A stretch of DNA of 64,000 bases, taken from contig NC_012872.2 of NCBI RefSeq assembly GCF_000003195.3, positions 56,835,695-56,899,694 on the forward strand, in the 5' to 3' direction. The notes under the pieces were generated by a model. It made no database searches. It saw only the letters and a list, made by a program, of their open reading frames with translations, and was not told where the DNA came from. The first letter of the stretch is position 1, and each line of letters opens with the position of its first letter. This stretch comes from Sorghum bicolor (Eukaryota; Streptophyta; Magnoliopsida; Poales; Poaceae). A program made the translations under genes and the position numbers. Shown here one piece after another: positions 32,571 through 41,901 of the stretch.

Positions 32571-33062
32571 TAATATTTTTATGTGTACTCCCTCCCTATC
32601 CGTTTTACCGGATGTTTTGGAGCAAGCGCGGTTGTGGAAATACTCGACGTCCTGGTTCCCAAGGGTGGTTTTTGACCCGAGCATACCTCGCCTAGGATTT
32701 GCGCCGCTCGTTTGCATTAGAAGACGCCTGCTCGCATCTCCAGGCATTAAACGCCAATGCTGGCATGCTGCTCCGCTCGTATAAGTCGTAACGCCTCTCG
32801 CACACGCTCGCTCGTGCCCTCGCTTTACGCTCGCTCGCCGCAGGATGGACGCTGCTCGCCGCTTGCCTCACGTCCCGCGCGCTCTGTTGCCGCAGTCCAG
32901 TTGCGTCTTGCGCTGGCCATCGCCGCAGCTTCACGTTTCGCTCGTGCCCACCGCTCGCCTCACGTCCTGCGCTTGCCGTCGCAGCAGTCCGGTTGCGTCT
33001 CGCGCTCGCCATCGCCGCAGCTTCGCATTTCGCGCTCACCATTGCCACAACCTCGCCGTTCC

Positions 33063-33509
33063 ATGGAGATGGACATGGTGCCATCGCCGCTGGTGGTCAT
33101 CGAGCCGGAGTCAGAGGCGCTTGCCGCCGAAGACGTCGAGGCGGACTCGCAGGAGCCAGATGAGGTGGTGCCGGAGTCGCAGATGCCGCCGGACTCCATC
33201 ACACTGTCGTTGCCGGACTCCGTCGATATGGTGCCGGACTTCGACGAGATGGTGCCGAACTCCGTCGACGCTGTCCCTGATTCCTTGCCACCGGGGGCGT
33301 TTGTATGTGGTTCGTGTGGGGACGTCCATGAGGATCGCGAAGCGTGGAACCGGCGCCACTCGCGGCTGTATTCATGCGGTCTTTGTGGTCTGATCCGTGA
33401 GGATTACGCCATGAGCGCCGTGCTCGGCCTCGTGGACAAGACCATAGTGACGACCCTGGCTAACTGCGAGCGTTGTTCTGATCCTCCATCGGAGGCATGT
33501 CGAGGTTGA
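33063..33509 (+). CDS. Acidic hypothetical protein with zinc-ribbon-like Cys pairs (148 residues)
   Basis: The ATG at 33063 is in a good context (TTCCATGGAG); the same frame is open back to 32757, where codon use looks less protein-like. The N-terminal half is rich in Glu/Asp/Pro/Ser with repeated VPDS/VPES/VPNS units. The C-terminal half carries two CxxC pairs (VCGSCG and SCGLCG, about 25 residues apart) that could bind zinc. The frame stops at the start of the minisatellite. No family is recognised. It may be captured host sequence inside the transposon, or not translated. Confidence 0.35.
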   Translation: MEMDMVPSPLVVIEPESEALAAEDVEADSQEPDEVVPESQMPPDSITLSLPDSVDMVPDFDEMVPNSVDAVPDSLPPGAFVCGSCGDVHEDREAWNRRHSRLYSCGLCGLIREDYAMSAVLGLVDKTIVTTLANCERCSDPPSEACRG

Positions 33510-33788
33510 ACGCAGCGACGTTGTGCTCATCGAGGTTGAACGCAGCGATGTGGTGCTCGTCGAGGTCGAACGCAGCGGCGTCATCGAGGTCGAACGCAGC
33601 GTCGTTGTGCTCGTCGAGGTGGAACTCAGCGATGTGGTGCTCGTCGAGGTTGAACGCAGCGGCGTTGTCGAGGTCGAATGCCGTTGTCGAGGTCGAATGC
33701 AGCGGCATTGTGCTCGTCGAGGTCGAACGTAGCGCCGTTGTCGAGGTCGAACGCAGCGGCATTGTGCTCGTCGACGTCGAACACAGCG
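33503..33788. repeat. 30-bp minisatellite (GTCGAGGTCGAACGCAGCG core)
   Basis: About a dozen units with core CGAGGT(C/T)GAACGCAGCG, most 30 bp apart with a TTGTGCTC or GTGGTGCTC spacer, some shorter (about 18 bp). Long ORFs stay open across it in several frames on both strands because the unit lacks stop codons. Confidence 0.85.
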
Positions 33789-34102
33789 GCGTCGTCTTTA
33801 TCTTCAGCGATGGTCTCGTTAAGATCCAAACCAGACCTCCAAGCAGCCATGCTAAGCTACACCGCTACCGGTTTTATTAATCTTTTCCTGTATCTCTAGC
33901 GTCAAATTCACGAGTGTGATGTCGAGAAAAATGAAAGGACGTCGAACACAGCGGCGTCGTCTTTATCTTCAGCGATGGTCTCGTTAAGATCCAAACCAGA
34001 CCTCCAAGCAGCCATGCTAAGCTACACCGCTACCGGTTTTATTAATCTTTTCCTGTATCTCTAGCGTCAAATTCACGAGTGTGATGTCGAGAAAAATGAA
34101 AG
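33773..34102. repeat. Exact 165-bp tandem duplication
   Basis: 33773-33937 and 33938-34102 read identically by eye, beginning GACGTCGAACACAGCGGCG and ending GAGAAAAATGAAAG. No difference was seen, so the duplication is recent relative to its surroundings. Confidence 0.9.
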
Positions 34103-34128
34103 GCACGAGCGCCAGACCAGAGAAATGA

Positions 34129-34192
34129 GCGCTCAGGGTCGAACCCTCGACCTTGTCCCTCAGGCCTTGGAGCCTTGGCCAAATGAGCTACG
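34129..34192 (-). other. tRNA-like segment with Pol III A and B box matches
   Basis: On the minus strand, TAGCTCATTTGG (34179-34190) fits an A box and GGTTCGACCC (34136-34145) fits a B box, about 33 bp apart, as in a tRNA or the head of a SINE. I did not find a full cloverleaf or a clear SINE tail, so this is only a candidate tRNA relic. Confidence 0.4.
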
Positions 34193-34325
34193 TTAGTTTG
34201 CTAAACAAGATGCACCATCAGCTTTATTTAATAAGGCAAAACAGGAAAGCTAACCCATAGTTAATAACATCTTAGTAATCACACTCATATCCTAAACGTC
34301 ATATAAAACTGATATGGAGGGAGTA

Positions 34326-35283
34326 AGTAGTACCGTTATATATATAATGAAACATATTTCACAATAAAAAGTATTTGGAGATACTAATGTTGCTATTAAT
34401 TTTTATAAATAAGTCAAAATTTATTTTAAACTTGGGATGGTATTCTTTTTAGAACGGAGGAAGTATTAGCGTTTTTTTCTTACATTGGTTCGTAAATACA
34501 AGAAAATTTTATGACAATTATTCTTTTAAATACTTTATGGATATTTTTTTTGGACTGACATTAATATTTGTTTTGTGAAACATAGAGAATAATATTTTTT
34601 TTTACTAAACTACCCTCGTTTATGAACGAAGGAAACTTTTTGGGTCACTGTTGATTACATATACCCTCGTACGACATGACGAGCATACAGTGATGCAAAT
34701 GAGATATGAAGTAGACAGAACGATTCGAAATGTTCATTTCCCGGGGAATGACCCCCTAGGAATGATTCTCGCTGGATTTGATACTAAAATTTGTATAAGC
34801 TCTCCATGACTAGAATAGTTCCTTGGCAGGATTCGCTCTAACCGAGGGGAGCCTTACACATACATGAATTCCATATGTAAACTCTACTATGTGACTAGTT
34901 GCATAGAATGTGAACGTTGTGTCCCCATAACTAGGGTCTATGAGCCCATTACCTTACCGTCGGTGTTAGGGTTCGAGGTTAGGGGATCTACTCATCGGTA
35001 GCTATAGAGGGGGGTTTAGAGTGGTGGTGGTGACATGGACACACGATGGTGGTGGCGGTTGAGATGGTGTCAGGGTGAAGCGGCCAAGGCACCGTCCACC
35101 AGGGCAGTGGGAGACAGTGGCGGGTGGGGCTAGCGGTAGGAGCATCGCAACGAAGTAGTCATCAGCTACCCTGTGATAGGGGACGACGAGATAGAGTGGG
35201 CGGCAAAAGGAGGTTGGTGGCGTGGTGCAGTGATGAGAGCCGCCGGTCGCTGTTAGTGGAAGTGTGAGGGAGGGGGTAGTGGC
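34326..35283. other. Spacer without recognisable gene
   Basis: AT-rich DNA followed by a GT/GG-rich part (GTGGTGGTGGTGACATGG near 35020). Only short ORFs. It forms the left flank of the Tekay-like insertion and continues at 46443. Confidence 0.45.
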
Positions 35284-35288
35284 AGAGG
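35284..35288. repeat. Target-site duplication AGAGG (left); partner at 46443-46447
   Basis: AGAGG precedes TGTAACATCCC at 35289 and follows GGCGCTTCA at 46442. This fixes both ends of the element. Confidence 0.92.
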
Positions 35289-35657
35289 TGTAACATCCCA
35301 AAAATTCACATTCAAAAATCACTCGCATTAAAAATTATTTTCAAAATATATTTCAAAAACTATAAAATAATTTGAGCTCTATAGTATCTCCATCTAATCC
35401 ATCCATATTTTTCGCACACAAATAACAACGAGTACCAGCAAGCTTACATGCAAGAAAACATAGCAGTGCACACACACGAATATATATCTCATGCATGCAT
35501 GCATGCAGGACGAGCATGCACCGTCCATTTGTATGCACCTGCATGCAAGGACACGGTGATTAGGCACCGTCCATTTGCATGCATCGTGCATGCAAATTAG
35601 GCACCGACCATGCGCTACAGTAGCATTTTTAATGGCACGCAGCTGAGCGCTTTGGCC

Positions 35658-35664
35658 TATAAAA
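35658..35664 (+). promoter_or_regulatory. TATA box in 5' LTR (Tekay-like)
   Basis: TATAAAA within GGCCTATAAAAGCC, 369 bp into the LTR; the 3' LTR copy is at 44260-44266. It puts U3 at about 0.4 kb and leaves a leader of about 2.1 kb in the LTR. Confidence 0.7.
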
Positions 35665-35792
35665 GCCAGCCTCGGGTGCTCACTCTCACCACCCGAGAAA
35701 CACGTTCACTCACTCGCTCACTCACTCTCACTTCGCGTATACCGTATACGGCCATACGCACAAGCCGAGCTCGACTGTCGTCGCAAGACGAG

Positions 35793-37555
35793 GTGAGCAG
35801 CTCATGAGCATCTCCTTGCTCTTCTCTGTCTTTCTGTAGTATTTTTCTATATTTTCCTTGTATTTGTCTGTACCGATTCACTGCCAAGAACTCCACGAAT
35901 AAAACCATGACATACAGAAGAGCTCTAATGACCCCTGCTAATTTCTCTCTAACCATGCATGCGTGGGTCATAAGCATTAACTCCACCAAATAGTACATGC
36001 ATGCATGCACTACCAGCCAAACAAATGCCCACGTGAAGCATGCATTCCTTAATCATCGTTAGCCTTTTTCGCATGATTAAAGTCCGGCCATTTTACAAAT
36101 GCCACATGCTAACTCTGATTTTAATAATTCTTTTTCCTAAATTCATCTAAAATCATGATCTACCTCCCATATTAATTTCATGATTTTTGGAGCTCATTTG
36201 AATTTATATGATTATTTATCTGTGCTTGTTGTTTGTGTCGGTCGTCGCGTATTTTAGTTGACGGAGTGAACGAGCCGGAAAACGAGAACGTTGGAGACGA
36301 GTACCGCGAGTTTGACGCCGAGGACCCGGACTGTCAGCAAGAGTTTGCTGAGGACGCTGACGGAGGCAAGTCCAACCGATCCCCTTTGATGCATATTGAT
36401 CCTATTTTTAAACACAACCCGTAGAAGCCGTTTTAAATATTGCATGTACGATATATGTACGAAGTATTTTTGCTGCTTAGTTAAAACCTGTTGAATAGCC
36501 ATCCTTGAATTGATATTACCCGGTAATTGTCTTGTTCGAACCTAGGAACAAATAATATGCTATGACAGAAATATTATTATTTAGTATGCTTAGGACTTGT
36601 TACTCATCCTGGATACTCATCGCTATATTTTTTCTAAATATAATGATTTTAAAAGTAAAAGGTGTGAGTGGTGAAAATAAATTGTGGGTATTGTGAAAGG
36701 GTTAATGAACAAGTTACAGATGTGATTACTATGGAGATGGGGCGGATGGGATCTCTTTTGGGGATGCCCTGGTGTTGTGGCTTATACCTTGCGGGGTTAA
36801 GCGTGAAGATATCCGCCTTGTCTCGATTAAGGACTGAGTTGATGATTCATCTTGCCTAACTCATTTATCGTACAACCACTTGCCTTGCATGGGAAAGGCT
36901 TAGTCTAAATCCCTCTAGTTAGTATGGCAACCACCTGGAGGCAGGTGTGCAACGGGACACTAAGTGATGTATGTGAAATTATGGAAGTATATGAAAAGAG
37001 CTTTGTGAATTATTGTGGTATCATGAGATGTGGCCTTAGTGTTCCTATGGTGAGCGCCATTACTTAGCTATGGAGGGTAATGACTTTGATGGATCTGTGC
37101 TTGCACGACGGTGTAGGTTATGGTATCCTACTTGTGGGAAAAGTGTACAACCTCTGCAGAGTGTAAATCTATCTGGATAGCCGTGTCCGCGGTCTCGGAC
37201 GGGTTATGGTTTGGTTTCAACAACTAGATTGGTTGGTATGAGTGAAAACATGTGAGAGAGTGTGATTTTGGAAATAAATGGTTGACTGCTATTGTGTTGT
37301 GGGAACAAGGGTTCAACAACACTTAAAATTGTGATCAAACTCCCATTTTCAGAAATACTATCATATGTGGAAAAAGAGGTCTTTTGCAACATTATTTGTG
37401 AAATAAAACCTTGCTTGTGTAAAAAGATAGCTTTATGCAAATAAAACTAAGCCTCATCCTTGATTTATCCATATGTATATATATTGTTATCCCCTCCCGC
37501 AGGGTAAGGTTGGATTTGCTGAGTATTTTGTACTCACCCTTGCTTTATTAAACAG
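35793..37555 (+). other. Candidate spliced leader in the LTR: two introns flanking a short exon
   Basis: Donor GACGAG|GTGAGC at 35793, acceptor ATTTTAG ending 36257, exon 36258-36365, then a GC-type donor GGAG|GCAAGT at 36366 and acceptor TTAAACAG ending 37555. Across the second junction an acidic reading frame stays in phase and ends in TAA at 37594-37596. The 3' LTR copy keeps it with mostly mild changes. No ATG opens this frame, so coding is doubtful while the splice architecture is plausible. The 49495-56838 element has the same layout. Confidence 0.45.
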
Positions 37556-37846
37556 AGGAAGATCCGAACTTCGATCCCGAAGTGGCGTTCGAGTAAGATC
37601 GTGTCTGCACCCAACTAAGCCTGTGGCATTGGGACTCGTCAGATGTTCGATGGCGATATCGTTTGTTTCTGTATCCTTTGGACCTATGTTATATTTTGGT
37701 GTCTTATTATTATAGCGTGCCTTCATTGTCCACGCTTATCAAGACTACTGCGCTGAAACTTATCTGATGTAATAAATGTGTTACTAGCCTCCTGGGACTA
37801 GTATTGTATCACATTTGAGTTCCTGGTTTACCAGAGGCGCTTCAGG

Positions 37847-37858
37847 TGGTATCAGAGC
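37847..37858 (+). promoter_or_regulatory. Primer-binding site (initiator tRNA-Met) of Tekay-like element
   Basis: TGGTATCAGAGC, two bases after the LTR, the standard plant sequence complementary to the initiator tRNA-Met 3' end. Confidence 0.92.
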
Positions 37859-37989
37859 CGTAGTTGGCTGTAGGACGCGACCTTAGGCTTTTCTGGACCA
37901 GTATTTTACTAAAGAAACATATTTTACAAAAGTTCTTACCCTCTTCCCTCTATTTGAAAAAAATATTTACTCTCATCTATGTCTCTCAG

Positions 37990-38958
37990 ATGGCAGAAGG
38001 AGTTTGGACCAGCAGTTACTGTCTAAGTGTAGAAGGCTTTCCCAAGCTCTTGTATGCTACCATGCAGAAACTTGGAATCAAGGATCGCCCAGAATATGAA
38101 GGCAGAGAATATGAAGAACATGAGACCGAGCGTTGTGAAGTTACCGTCTATATTGGGAAAAGTGAGGACTTCCCTAACATAGCTGAAGCTTGGAGTATGA
38201 CTGCGACCGGATTTCGGTTTGCAGATACATATCAAGCCGTCGCCCGCAAAGCCTTGAGATACCTATGCCAGATCTACGAGAAGCCCATCACCCGTACACC
38301 CATGAGGTTCTTTCCACCCGACGAAAAAGATCGACCAGTTTAGAGGACCCGTATGGAGCTCTTGCAAGGACGCTACTCACTTGAAGATGACCCAACTGTG
38401 GTATTCATGACCACATACCTTCTTGCTCTAGATAAGCAATATGATGAGCAGGCCTCAGAGTTAAGGAAGTGCATCCATCGTGCGGAGGAAGCTGAGATCA
38501 TAGTTAGAAAGCTCCATGTGCAGCTCGCAGAAGCTCAGGCCCAAGCAGCTGCAGCCGAGAGTCGTGAAACTACCATTGCTGAAGTCTTGAAGGCAGCTGA
38601 AGACCGCCATGCTCAGGAGTTGAAGGATGCCTACCTTATCACCAGGATCAAAAGAAGGATGTTAGCAGAGGAAGACCAAGAGCCCATAGTCCTAAAAGGT
38701 ATCCCAATCATGTCCCTAGAAACCAAAAGAAAGATGGACATAGAAGGGCCATCAGCTCCCCCACCCACAGAAGCCTCTCATGAAGCTTTAAGTTGGAGCC
38801 CAGCAAGGAAGAAGGATTTCCCCTCCTCACCCAGCCACCACCAAAAGAAGACGGTGACCCACCTCTTAGTCCAAAAGAAGAACCACAGATGCCAGAAGCA
38901 TGATCCACCTCAACACCAAGGGAATGAAGCCATTCCGTCCAAAGAAGTTGAAGATTAG
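37990..38958 (+). pseudogene. Extra ORF upstream of gag (orf0-like), split by an in-frame TAG
   Basis: The ATG at 37990 directly follows a pyrimidine-rich CTCTCAG. About 117 codons are open to a TAG at 38341-38343. The same frame then continues for another 200 codons to 38958. The first part (VWTSSYCLSVEGFPKLL, TGFRFADTYQAVARKALRYL) is a compact domain also seen in host-annotated grass retroelement proteins. The second part is a coiled coil rich in Ala, Glu and Gln with a charged Pro-rich tail. In related elements I recall this position as orf0, function unknown. The TAG is either a decay mutation or separates two products. Confidence 0.7.
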
Positions 38959-39267
38959 TATCACCTAGTTCCTCCTTTTTGTTTTGGGGAAGTGAAGTTT
39001 ACTTCACTTTTGTTCAACCCCAAAGTAGATGAACCGTATTGTAGTACGCTTATTTCCTCCATTACTATGTTGTAAACCGCCCTCTTATTCAAAATATATA
39101 TTTGTGCTTGTTGGTTGTGCTAAATAATTGAGTGCTCTATGTTGTTCCCTTACGGGATAGCAAGTCTTAAAACTTGCACCTTTTTAAAATATAACGCCTT
39201 AACAAAAAAAACAACATCACTCAATAGATCTAACCCTTATCTAATGCTTTCTCGTCTTAACCAACAG

Positions 39268-41901
39268 ATGCCTCCCAAACCAGCCACCCGCTCTCAACCA
39301 AGTGGTCGTGCAGCTAGTAGACAAAGCCAAAATCCAAATGGAAGTCAAGCCAATGCAAATGTTGATGGTATTCATGAAGATGAAGTGAGTCAGACTAGGA
39401 ACCATAATGAAGGAGATGACTTGCCCCCTCCACCAGCAATTGACTTAGCACAAGTCATGGCAACTCAGACTCGCCTTCTAGAGACCTTGGCTCAAGGCAT
39501 GAACCGCCCCAGGAACAACCGTGGAGCCGGAGTCCAAGACAAGATGACTGAGTTCATGAGGCTTAAGCCACCCACTTTTACTGGCTCTGACAACCCCATA
39601 GAAGCAGATGATTGGCTTAAGGTGATTGAAAGGAAGTTGGACACAATCCACTGTGATGGAAGGGATAGAGTTCTGCTAGCATCTCACCAGCTGACAGGAA
39701 TTGCCCTTTCTTGGTGGGAAGCCTATAGTGGAGCTGTGGACAATGCAAACACTATCACATGGGAAGAATTTGTGGATGAATTCCGCTGGTACCACATTCC
39801 AGATGGAATCATGAAGCTGAAGGCTGATGAATTTCGCAACTTGAAGCAAGGAAATAAAACTCTGAGTGAATACATCTTCCAATTCACTGAGTTGTCTCGC
39901 TATGCCCCAGAATTGGTCAACACTGATGCCAAGAAGCATACAAAGTTCATAGAAGGATTGACCTGTGAGCTTAGAACCCTCATGACCCCACTGATCTATC
40001 CAGACTTCAACACTTTGATGAACAGGACCATTCTGACTGATGTGGCCAAGACTGAAGAAAGGAAGGAAAACAAGCGCAAGTTTCTGGAGCGCAAGGTTCA
40101 AGATGGTGCTAGATCCCAGAGGCTGAAAACCTTTAGCCAACCAAGCCAGCGGACTCAAGCCCCAATGCAGTTTCGCTCTCCTGCTAGTGTCTCTAATAAC
40201 CAAATGCAGTCATCATATCGGCCTAAGACAACCTATCAGAATCAAGCTTATGGCAAGACTCAACAGAACAACACTAGTCAAGTCACAAACAATGTTAGGA
40301 CTTGCTTTAATTGCCATGAGACTGGACACTACATTGCCAACTGTCCCTACAAGAACAACCCACCAGCAGTGTCCACTCAGTCCCACACCGTTAATGGACC
40401 AAGACCTGCAGTGTCTGGAGTCAACCGTGGTTTCCCTCGCAACAATAGCAACACCAACAATAATAGCCAGATGATGAAGCAACCTCAACAATCCTATGGT
40501 AGAGCCCGTGTCAACCATATTCATGCTCAGGATGCTCAGACTGCTTCAGGAGTGGTACTTGGTGAGTTCTTAGTCGATTCAGTACTTGCAACAGTATTAT
40601 TTGATTCAGGAGCATCACATTCATTCATATCATCAAGTTTTGTTGAGAAGCATCAAATACCCACAGTACTACTAAAGTTACCCCTAATAACTCGAACACC
40701 TGGGTCTGACATCAAATGTCATCTAGGTTGTTCAAATGTAAGGATCATTCTAAGTGGGGTAGTTTTCTTAGCGGACTTAGTAATGCTCAAGTCCAAAGGA
40801 ATAGATGTTATCCTTGGAATGGATTGGTTAACCAGACACAATGGAATTATTAGTTTTGCAACCAAAGAAGTATCATTAGTTAACCATGAAGGGATTAAAG
40901 TGAAATGCCAAACCCGAGGGTCTAAAGTTAATCCAATGGTCTTCAATTTGGATGCAAGGACCATAGAGGAAGTACCAATAGTGCAAGAATACCCTGATGT
41001 ATTCCCTGAGGAACTACCTGGAATGCCACCAGACAGGGATATAGAGTTCATCATTGATCTTATCCCTGGGACTGCCCCCATAGCCAAGAGACCTTACAGA
41101 ATGGCTCCGATAGAGTTAGCTGAACTAAAAGAGCAGCTAAGAGAATTGCAGCAGAAAGGTTATATTAGACCTAGTTCTTCACCATGGGGAGCCCTAGTCT
41201 TGTTTGTGAAGAAGAAAGATGGAAGTATGAGGATGTGTGTGGATTATAGGTCTCTAAATGAAGTCACCATCAAGAATAAGTATCCCCTACCAAGGATAGA
41301 TGATCTTTTTGATCAGCTTAAAGGAGCCAAGTATTTCTCTAAGATCGATTTGAGATCAGGTTATCACCAACTCAAGATCAAGAATAGTGATGTCCCCAAG
41401 ACAGCCTTTGTAACCAGATATGGACAATATGAGTTTACAGTGATGTCTTTTGGGTTAACCAATGCCCCTGCCTATTTCATGAACCTCATGAATAAGGTAT
41501 TCATGGAAGAGTTAGATAAGTTTGTTGTGGTCTTCATTGATGATATACTTATCTACTCTAAGAGTGCTGAAGAACATGGGCAACACTTGAGAGTAGTGTT
41601 GGAAAAGCTAAGAAGACACAAGTTGTATGCTAAATTCAGCAAGTGTGAATTTTGGCTTGAGAAGGTTGCATTTCTAGGCCACATCTTGACAGCTGAAGGA
41701 GTTGCAGTTGACCCTGAGAAAGTAGAAGCTGTCTCCCATTGGCAGCAACCCACCAATGTGAGTGAGGTTAGAAGTTTTCTTGGATTAGCTGGATACTATC
41801 GAAGGTTTATAGAAGGATTTTTCAAGATAGCCAGACCCATGACAGAGCTTCTTAGGAAGGATAAGAAATTCACTTGGACAGAATCATGTGAGAGTTTCTA
41901 A
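39268..41901 (+). pseudogene. gag-pol: Tekay-like gag, protease and reverse transcriptase, ended by a premature stop
   Basis: The start ATG at 39268 immediately follows CCAACAG. In order: gag core (about residues 90-290, [21 protein letters not shown]), zinc knuckle [14 protein letters not shown], retropepsin with [11 protein letters not shown], a linker, and RT with [18 protein letters not shown] and the FIDDILIYS active site, up to the thumb ([13 protein letters not shown]). TAA at 41899-41901 ends the frame where relatives continue into RNase H. The ORF has about 877 codons. Expression of the remaining pol is blocked by this stop and by a frameshift further on. Confidence 0.9.

Larger units (their letters stand above)
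32588..34323. mobile_element. Large Stowaway-ended element (1.74 kb) with internal coding-like cargo
   Basis: Flanked by TA (32586-32587, 34324-34325). Left end CTCCCTCCCTATCCGTTTT; right end, reverse complement, CTCCCTCCATATCAGTTTT. The similarity extends over about 34 bp. It is much longer than a usual Stowaway MITE and has no mariner transposase. The interior holds a GC-rich ORF region, a 30-bp minisatellite, a 165-bp exact tandem duplication and a tRNA-like segment. Confidence 0.65.
35289..37844 (+). repeat. 5' LTR of Tekay-like element
   Basis: 2556 bp, TGTAACATCCC...GGCGCTTCA. Very close to 43895-46442 with scattered substitutions and small indels (for example extra ATGC and CTCACTCG units here). 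Several CATGCATGCATG runs lie before the TATA box. Confidence 0.94.

Noticed and set aside
33372..33850. Minus-strand Asp/Asn/His-rich ORFs across the minisatellite
   Set aside because: They arise from stop-free 30-bp units; there is no independent evidence for a gene on that strand.
35610..35807. Small ORFs at the LTR start (35610-35807 and 44212-44394)
   Set aside because: The ATG lies upstream of the TATA box and the two LTR copies differ in their C-terminal reading, so no protein is supported.
36233..36424. Acidic LTR ORF as an independent gene
   Set aside because: It opens only with a GTG and no ATG precedes the frame in the putative leader; kept only as part of the splice-architecture observation.
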